In this document: piece after piece, positions 39,591-44,438 of the stretch
How the letters are laid out: the number at the start of each line of letters is the position of its first letter
Numbering within the stretch: the first letter of the stretch is position 1
Virus record (IMG/VR): IMGVR_UViG_3300025282_000073
Location: 1 to 44,438 of that record
Source of the DNA: a virus
DNA length: 44,438 nt
Reading direction: 5' to 3' (one strand)
Program-made: the position numbers and the translations under genes
The notes under the pieces: model-generated
Databases searched by the model: none
What the model saw: only the letters and a program-made list of their open reading frames with translations
Told to the model about the DNA's origin: nothing

Positions 39591-39603
39591 CGGGAGAAAA
39601 ATT

Positions 39604-40110
39604 ATGGCAAAATCAACCTTTTCAGGTCCAGTTAGATCCCTCGCTGGTTTTATTTCCGCAGGGAACGCTGCTGTTGTGAGTCTCACAGCAGACACATCAA
39701 TAACAGTGGCATCACACGCAGGAAAAATACTTCTTTGTAATGACGCAGACGGTAAATTTACACTACCTTCTATAGTTACAACGGCTCCAGGTGAAGACAC
39801 CGACCCAAATCAAACTAATAATTTAGGGGCTCAATTCATGTTTGTTGTTGTTACAGCAGCTACAGATATGGACATCTTAACGGATGGCACAGACAAGTTT
39901 GTTGGTGGTACTTATACAGGAGTAACTGACGCAACAGGCAAAACCTTTATTTCTGGCGCAAGCAATGATGTTATAACTATGAACGGAACTACCAAAGGAG
40001 GACTTGCAGGAAGCATCGTAAGATGTACTGCAATAGCTTCTGCGAAGTATTCAATAGAAGGAATTATACTTGGTTCAGGTACTTTAGTAACACCATTTGC
40101 TGACGCTTAA
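39604..40110 (+). CDS. Structural protein, beta-rich, 168 aa
   Basis: 168 aa, GGGAG site. Thr/Ala/Gly-rich strands: GPVRSLAGFISAGNAAVVSL, then a Cys-Asn-Asp loop and NNLGAQFMFVVVTAATDMDI. Composition and location after the capsid gene suggest a head fibre or decoration subunit. Ends with a hydrophobic strand (SIEGIILGSGTLVTPF). No named family. Confidence 0.65.
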   Translation: MAKSTFSGPVRSLAGFISAGNAAVVSLTADTSITVASHAGKILLCNDADGKFTLPSIVTTAPGEDTDPNQTNNLGAQFMFVVVTAATDMDILTDGTDKFVGGTYTGVTDATGKTFISGASNDVITMNGTTKGGLAGSIVRCTAIASAKYSIEGIILGSGTLVTPFADA

Positions 40111-40123
40111 TAGGAGGTGACGC

Positions 40124-40549
40124 ATGGCTAATTCAGTCACAGGACCAACTAATCAATTAGATGGTGAGAAAAAACTTATAGTCTATTGCTCGGTGTATTC
40201 TGATGGAAGTGCAAGCAGCACGACTCTAGTAGATGTTTCGGCATTAAATGCTTCAACATTGAACGGTGAATCTTGTGCCCATGTTTCTCTGAATAGAATT
40301 TGGTACACCTGTAGTGGTGCTCCAGATGCACCTGCTTCTCTTGATTGGGACGCAACAACTGATGTTACTTTTTTAACACTGGCTTACGATAATTCGTTTG
40401 ACTTTAGTGATATTGGTGGTTTAGAGAATACTGCTGCTTCAGGGTATTCAGGGGATGTACTTTTTGTTGTTCCCTCTACTTCTGATGCAGGTAATGAATA
40501 CACGGTTTGGTGTGAATTTTTGAAATACTACGAAGCTCCAGGGTCTTAG
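40124..40549 (+). CDS. Structural protein, 141 aa
   Basis: 141 aa with an ideal AGGAGGTGA ribosome site, suggesting high expression. Beta-rich; contains LIVYCSVYSDGSASSTTLVD, DWDATTDVTF and NTAASGYSGDVLFVVPSTSD. Similar proteins follow the capsid gene in other marine phages (recalled). Likely an abundant minor head or head-tail joining protein; function unproven. Confidence 0.65.
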   Translation: MANSVTGPTNQLDGEKKLIVYCSVYSDGSASSTTLVDVSALNASTLNGESCAHVSLNRIWYTCSGAPDAPASLDWDATTDVTFLTLAYDNSFDFSDIGGLENTAASGYSGDVLFVVPSTSDAGNEYTVWCEFLKYYEAPGS

Positions 40550-40552
40550 ATC

Positions 40553-41221
40553 GTGGCAACTTCGGGCACTAAAACATTCGCCCTAGACACAGGTGAAGTA
40601 ATAGAAGAGGCGTATGAACTTGCTGGGCTAGAAGCTCGGACAGGATATGATGCGGCAACCGCTCGGCGGTCTTTAAACGTTATGTTTGCAGACTGGTCGA
40701 ATCGAGGCATTAATATTTGGACGATTGCTGAAGTTAGCTTAACGCTAACCGAAAGCACGGCAAGTTATACGTTGAATGCTTATGATATTGATGTTCTCGA
40801 AGCCGTTATTCGAAGAACCGTTAACGGCATACAGACAGATTATCAACTTTCCAGGATTGGTCGTATGGAATATTTGAATATTCCAACTAAAACAACTGAG
40901 GCTAGGCCTACAGAGTTTTTTGTTGATAGACAAAGCACTCCTGTATTATACCTTTGGCCGACACCGGAGAACTCAACGGATATATTTCTTAGTTATCGTA
41001 TTCAAAGAATTGATGATGTAACGGCTTCTGCTCAAGACCAAGAAGTACCGAGTCGGTTTATACCGCCTATGGTTTCTGGTTTGGCTTATTATATGGCTCT
41101 TAAAAAGAATCCTGAACGAGTTCCTATGTTATTACAAATATATGAGCAAGATTTAAGAAGAGCACAAGATGAGGACAGAGGCAGAGCTAGTCTTCATTTA
41201 GTCCCAAAGGCTAGTTATTAA
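40553..41221 (+). CDS. Head-tail adaptor, P22 gp4-like
   Basis: 222 aa, GTG start at 40553 (no better in-frame start). DTGEVIEEAYELAGLEARTG, then ARRSLNVMFADWSNRGINIW, is the helical core of P22 gp4/tail accessory proteins. FFVDRQSTPVLYLWPTPENS and the C-terminal helix with KKNPERVPMLLQIYEQDLRR complete the family pattern. It binds beneath the portal as a ring. TAATG-coupled to the next gene. Confidence 0.85.
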   Translation: MATSGTKTFALDTGEVIEEAYELAGLEARTGYDAATARRSLNVMFADWSNRGINIWTIAEVSLTLTESTASYTLNAYDIDVLEAVIRRTVNGIQTDYQLSRIGRMEYLNIPTKTTEARPTEFFVDRQSTPVLYLWPTPENSTDIFLSYRIQRIDDVTASAQDQEVPSRFIPPMVSGLAYYMALKKNPERVPMLLQIYEQDLRRAQDEDRGRASLHLVPKASY

Positions 41222-41556
41222 TGGCTTATGCTAAAGGCACTCATTCGTTAGCGATTTGTGATCGTTGTGGCTGGTCTTATCCCTATCTTTCTATGATGGT
41301 TGAGTGGGATAATTTAAAGGTGTGTCCCGAATGTTATGAACCTAGACAACCTCAAGATATTCCAGCTAAAGATGTCCAGGACCCAGAAACTTTGTATCAA
41401 GCCAGACCTGAAGTGTCTTTACCTCAAGCTCAGTTGGGGGTTGTGACTGCGGGAGCTGCGTCTCCAATGACAGATACGACGGCGGATACAATAGGAACAT
41501 ATTTTACGGGACTTGAGGCAACAGCAAGTCTAGGAACATTAACGGTGACAACATGA
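41221..41556 (+). CDS. Zinc-ribbon protein with Ig-like repeat tail
   Basis: 111 aa. CDRC (residues 13-16) and CPEC (35-38) form a likely zinc ribbon (ICDRCGWSYPYLSMMVEWDN). The C-terminus YFTGLEATASLGTLTVTT matches the repeat unit TGLAGTTSLGTITLTT of the protein at 43659. Zinc-ribbon proteins of this size lie between connector genes in related phages. Likely a minor tail or connector protein. Confidence 0.7.
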   Translation: MAYAKGTHSLAICDRCGWSYPYLSMMVEWDNLKVCPECYEPRQPQDIPAKDVQDPETLYQARPEVSLPQAQLGVVTAGAASPMTDTTADTIGTYFTGLEATASLGTLTVTT

Positions 41557-42203
41557 GTTTTACATATTCGGGTTTAAAAACAGCTATCCAAAACTACATG
41601 GATAACGATGAAACAACGTTTACAAGCACTTTGGACACCTTTATTAAGCTGTCCGAAGAGAAAATTTTAAAAACGGTACAGTTAGATGAGTTTCGTAAAA
41701 ACGTAACAGGGACAGCCGCTTCTGGGAACGCTTATCTATCCAAACCTAGTGATTACTTAGATCCATTAAGTTTAGCGGTTCTTGATTCAAGTAGTAATTA
41801 TACCTATTTGTCTTTAAAACAAGTTACTTGGGTAAGAGACTATACTCCAGCCGCCGCTACAACAGGAGCTCCTAAATATTATGCCTCGTTTGATGAAGAC
41901 ACGTTTATTTTGGCTCCTTCACCTAACGGCAATTTAACGTTTGAGCTTCATTATGTATACCGACCTGCTTCATTAACTGCTGCAGGAGATAGCGGGACAA
42001 CTTGGCTTTCAACAAACGCTGAAGATGCTTTGCTATATGGCGCTTTAGTCGAAGCGGCTATTTTTATGAAAGAAGACCCAAATGATCTTCAATATTTTGA
42101 AACTCGTTTTCAAGAAGCTCTTATGAAACTTAAAAACTTTAATGAGGCTCTTGGAACCAGGGATCAATATAGGTACGATAAACTTCGACCTCAACCACAG
42201 TAA
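41553..42203 (+). CDS. Tail adaptor protein (SU10-type)
   Basis: 216 aa, ATGA-coupled. FTYSGLKTAIQNYMDNDETT, FIKLSEEKILKTVQLDEFRK, LSKPSDYLDPLSL, then FELHYVYRPASLT and the C-terminal helices ALLYGALVEAAIFMKEDPND. This is the SU10-like adaptor family of phages with P22-like portals. It is the second connector ring after the gp4-like protein. Confidence 0.85.
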   Translation: MSFTYSGLKTAIQNYMDNDETTFTSTLDTFIKLSEEKILKTVQLDEFRKNVTGTAASGNAYLSKPSDYLDPLSLAVLDSSSNYTYLSLKQVTWVRDYTPAAATTGAPKYYASFDEDTFILAPSPNGNLTFELHYVYRPASLTAAGDSGTTWLSTNAEDALLYGALVEAAIFMKEDPNDLQYFETRFQEALMKLKNFNEALGTRDQYRYDKLRPQPQ

Positions 42204-42928
42204 TGTTTGAAGACGACAAGATGCCGTTAACAGGCAAGAAAATTGCTATAGTCGCCATGGGCAGAAGTCAATTGGACTATCATTTGTCCATTAGCCACAG
42301 TCAAGAATACGATGAAGTTTGGGCCATAGGCTCAATGTGCGCTGTTGTTAAAGCAGATAGGGCGTTTGTTATGGACCCAGCTACTCGGTTTTTTGATACG
42401 TTTGACGCGGGCCCACAAACAAAAGTAATGTGTAGAACGCTTCCTAGGCTAGAAATTCCTGTTTATTCTTGTGTAAAAGATAATCGAGTCCCTGCTATTG
42501 AGCTTTATCCTTTAGAAGAGGTTGTAAAAGCAACTGGGTGTGCATATTTTAATAACTCAATAGCTTATGCGATTGCTTTTGCTCTGTATCAAGAGGTGGG
42601 GACAATCAACATGTTTGGTGCAGATTTTACCTACAAGACAAATGTTCATTTTGGTGAGATGGGAAGAGCCTGTTGTGAGTTTTGGTTATCAAAATGTATA
42701 CAGAAAAATATTGATGTGTCCATTGCTCCTTCATCTTCATTATTGGACACTAATGTTTCAATAGAGGAAAAATTATATGGATACCATAGGCTAGAGGATT
42801 CCCCTGTGGTATATTTAGAAAAGGGTGAATTGGTTGTTGGATCTCTTTCTGATGTTTTGGAGGAAGAAAAGCCTTCGGGTGTTTCAGGAAGAAAAGACAT
42901 TGGTCCACCAGAACCAGAGAAATATTGA
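42203..42928 (+). CDS. Conserved Rossmann-like phage protein
   Basis: 241 aa. KKIAIVAMGRSQLDYHLSIS begins a Rossmann-like beta-loop-helix. YDEVWAIGSMCAVVKADRAF, FVMDPATRF, GCAYFNNSIAYAIAFALYQE, and INMFGADFTYKTNVHFGEMG with ACCEFWLSKC are conserved in many marine phages next to connector genes (recalled). The fold recalls DUF115/glycosyltransferase-like enzymes. Activity is unknown; nucleotide or sugar binding is a hypothesis. Confidence 0.7.
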   Translation: MFEDDKMPLTGKKIAIVAMGRSQLDYHLSISHSQEYDEVWAIGSMCAVVKADRAFVMDPATRFFDTFDAGPQTKVMCRTLPRLEIPVYSCVKDNRVPAIELYPLEEVVKATGCAYFNNSIAYAIAFALYQEVGTINMFGADFTYKTNVHFGEMGRACCEFWLSKCIQKNIDVSIAPSSSLLDTNVSIEEKLYGYHRLEDSPVVYLEKGELVVGSLSDVLEEEKPSGVSGRKDIGPPEPEKY

Positions 42929-43218
42929 TGGAAACAGACGCATTTACAATCTCCATAGGAAACCTCGGAGTAAAGACAACTCATGGTAGGGGTCATACAG
43001 CAGAAGAAGTTGCTGAAATGGCCACTAATAAATTGATTTCGGTGAGCGACACAGCACCAGAACCAATTAAAGCGCAAGCTCATGCTTTTAAAAATAAGTG
43101 TCACTTGATAATTACTTATTATATACAAGAGGCTATAAAAAACCATATGTGTACAATAAGTAATCAATTAGAGGCGCAAGGGAATAAAGACCTTGCGGAA
43201 ATTATTAGGAGACTATAA
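42928..43218 (+). CDS. Small conserved protein, 96 aa
   Basis: 96 aa from the ATG at 42928, overlapping the stop before it. NLGVKTTHGRGHTAEEVAEM is a short conserved start; the rest is helical with AHAFKNKCHLIITYYIQEAI. In related marine phages a similar THGRGHTPEEVAE protein sits beside connector genes (recalled). Possibly a tail or packaging accessory protein. Confidence 0.65.
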   Translation: METDAFTISIGNLGVKTTHGRGHTAEEVAEMATNKLISVSDTAPEPIKAQAHAFKNKCHLIITYYIQEAIKNHMCTISNQLEAQGNKDLAEIIRRL

Positions 43219-43649
43219 TGGCGATTACGCAAGCAATGTGTACTTCTTTCAAAAGTGAGCTTCTGCAAGCGGTACATAACTTTAAAGCATCTGGAGGAAA
43301 CTCTTTTAAGCTGGCTTTATATACAAGTTCAGCGACAATGAGTGCTTCTACTACAGCTTATAGTACAAACCAAGAAGCATCGGGAACAAACTATTCTGCG
43401 GGAGGATCAGCTTTAACAAACGTTAACCCTACAACATCAGGAACAACTGCGTTTACTGATTTTTCTGATTTGACGTTTGGCACTTGTACAATTACTGCAA
43501 GAGGTTGTATGATCTATAATGATACAGCTACTGGTGATCCAGCAGTTGCCGTGTTTGATTTCGGTGGCGACAAAACAAGCACAGCAGGTAGTTTTACCAT
43601 ATCTTTCCCAACCGCAGACGCAAGTAACGCTGTTATTAGAATAGCGTAG
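43218..43649 (+). CDS. Structural protein, 143 aa
   Basis: 143 aa, GGAG site, TAATG-coupled. ITQAMCTSFKSELLQAVHNF, then SFKLALYTSSATMSASTTAY, a Ser/Thr/Gly-rich loop, and FTDFSDLTFGTCTITARGCM. The SFKxALY...LxFGxxTITARG pattern is widespread in marine phage structural genes (recalled). Probably a tail component. Confidence 0.7.
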   Translation: MAITQAMCTSFKSELLQAVHNFKASGGNSFKLALYTSSATMSASTTAYSTNQEASGTNYSAGGSALTNVNPTTSGTTAFTDFSDLTFGTCTITARGCMIYNDTATGDPAVAVFDFGGDKTSTAGSFTISFPTADASNAVIRIA

Positions 43650-43658
43650 AGTTAGCCA

Positions 43659-44354
43659 ATGGCTAATATCACTGGCTGGGGTCGGAGTACCTGGAACTCT
43701 GGCACTTGGGGTAATCCAGTACCTGTTGAACTGACTGGTTTAGCGGGAACCGGTGCTGTAAGTTCTTTAACCATTACCTGTGATGCAAATGTTGCAGAAA
43801 CAGGAGTGGCAGCTACGGGTGCGGTAAGTTCGCTCACAGTTACTGGTGTTGCTAATCTTTCGGTTACAGGACTAGCAGGAACCACTGCTTTAGGGGTTGA
43901 AACGGTTAGCGCTGATGCAAATGTTAGCGAAACCGGCCTAGCAGCAACAGGAGCAGTTGGCACAGTTATTGCTAATGGTGTCGCTCTTGTTGGAGTTAGC
44001 GGAACAGCCTCGACAGTTTCTCAAGGTGATGAAACTGTTACCGGTGCTGCCAATGTTTATCCAACAGGATTAGCGGGCACCACCTCGTTAGGCACTATAA
44101 CCCTAACCACTGATAATGTTATATCAGTCACTTTGGGTGCTATGACAAGCAGCCTGGGCGATATAACGGCCACAACGCATGTGACTATTGCAGTTACCGG
44201 GCTCGCAGGAACAGGGAACATTAGTCAATTATTGGTTTGGAGTGAAGTTATTCCAGGACAAGACGCTGAATGGGCCGTAATTGATGATTCTCAAACACCA
44301 AATTGGTCGGCAATTGATGATGCTCAAGACGCAGATTGGAAGGAAGTGGCATAG
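43659..44354 (+). CDS. Repeat virion protein (Ig-like units, W-repeat end)
   Basis: 231 aa. N-terminus ANITGWGRSTWNSGTWGN, then seven or eight degenerate units of about 22-25 aa built on TGLAGTxxLGxxTV: units near residues 28, 52, 72, 97, 118, 143, 163 and 185. The last 40 residues contain three 11-residue units with Trp (EWAVIDDSQTP, NWSAIDDAQDA, DWKEVA). A surface-exposed fibre or adhesion role is likely. The repeat also ends the protein at 41221. Confidence 0.7.
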   Translation: MANITGWGRSTWNSGTWGNPVPVELTGLAGTGAVSSLTITCDANVAETGVAATGAVSSLTVTGVANLSVTGLAGTTALGVETVSADANVSETGLAATGAVGTVIANGVALVGVSGTASTVSQGDETVTGAANVYPTGLAGTTSLGTITLTTDNVISVTLGAMTSSLGDITATTHVTIAVTGLAGTGNISQLLVWSEVIPGQDAEWAVIDDSQTPNWSAIDDAQDADWKEVA

Positions 44355-44357
44355 ATA

Positions 44358-44387
44358 TTGGAAAACAGACTATATACAAGCTATAAT
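44358..44387 (+). promoter_or_regulatory. Putative promoter before last tail gene
   Basis: TTGGAA (44358-44363), 18 bp, and a consensus TATAAT (44382-44387), placed 23 bp before the next ATG. Confidence 0.55.
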
Positions 44388-44410
44388 CAAAAAAGATTGG
44401 AGGAATCTAA

Positions 44411-44438
44411 ATGGCAACTTATGTAAATGATCTAAGAT
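44411..44438 (+). CDS. Start of tail protein gene, 3' truncated
   Basis: GGAGG lies 7 nt before the ATG, and only MATYVNDLR is visible. Proteins starting MATYxNxLRLxE are common tail or fibre proteins of marine phages (recalled). If the genome is circular, this gene lies upstream of the truncated gene at base 1, and could even be the same gene. Confidence 0.6.

Noticed and set aside
1-44438. tRNA genes, integrase, attachment sites
   Set aside because: No cloverleaf-like sequence, recombinase motif or tRNA-matching core was seen by eye; the genome is incomplete at both ends.

Overview
The window is most of a tailed double-stranded DNA phage genome. It resembles the large pool of uncultured marine podovirus-like phages of Proteobacteria. 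Evidence for a phage: small and large terminase, a P22-type portal, a scaffold, a GroES-like protein, a major capsid protein, P22 gp4-like and SU10-like connector proteins, very large Gly/Met-rich or membrane-active virion proteins, and a spanin pair with a transglycosylase. There is no tail tube, sheath or tape-measure gene of classical length, so a short tail is likely. No tRNA, integrase or excisionase is recognisable. Base composition looks moderately AT-rich. The host cannot be named from sequence alone; a marine alpha- or gammaproteobacterium is a guess. Genes are truncated at both ends, so the genome continues, possibly as a circular or permuted molecule cut in the tail-gene region.

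Layout. (1) 1-8962, plus strand: late virion genes, ending in three giant proteins (846 and 1155 aa, plus a 357-aa Gly/Met/TTGAA-repeat protein); probable tail and ejected internal proteins. (2) 8956-10925, minus strand: an SNF2-type helicase and a SAM methyltransferase with their own divergent promoter. (3) 10950-11215: a regulatory region with TATTGGC iterons, two divergent promoters and a perfect 14-bp stem-loop. (4) 11216-20029, plus strand: replication and recombination genes: two conserved phage proteins, a TOTE-type primase, a UvrD-like helicase, a zinc-ribbon peptide, a Cas4-like nuclease, family A DNA polymerase, an HTH protein and a VRR-NUC nuclease. (5) 20035-25960: many short, tightly overlapping genes under repeated promoter/leader cassettes, including a two-domain sliding-clamp homologue, closed by two strong intrinsic terminators. 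(6) 25960-26930: about 1 kb of non-coding DNA packed with palindromes, iterons and short repeats, including an inverted copy of the block at 10989-11131. (7) 26931-28465: lysis genes. (8) 28465-44438: an ejected or polyvalent-like protein, packaging, portal, head and connector/tail genes.

How it fits together. Early transcription probably starts at 11.1 kb and runs through the polymerase, primase, helicases and nucleases. Internal cassettes at 20.0, 23.2, 24.4 and 25.3 kb restart transcription of small host-takeover-type genes and the clamp. Late transcription starts near 26.9 kb and passes through lysis, packaging and morphogenesis, with boosters before the portal (33.4 kb) and the last tail gene (44.4 kb).

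The most unusual items are: the inverted iteron blocks bracketing the early module; the palindrome-rich 1-kb non-coding region; a near-identical 16-residue C-terminal tail on two unrelated adjacent late proteins; a sliding clamp lacking domain I; a Leu at the Pol A 762-equivalent position without an integrase; and reused promoter/leader cassettes. All functional statements rest on reading motifs by eye; no database search was run.
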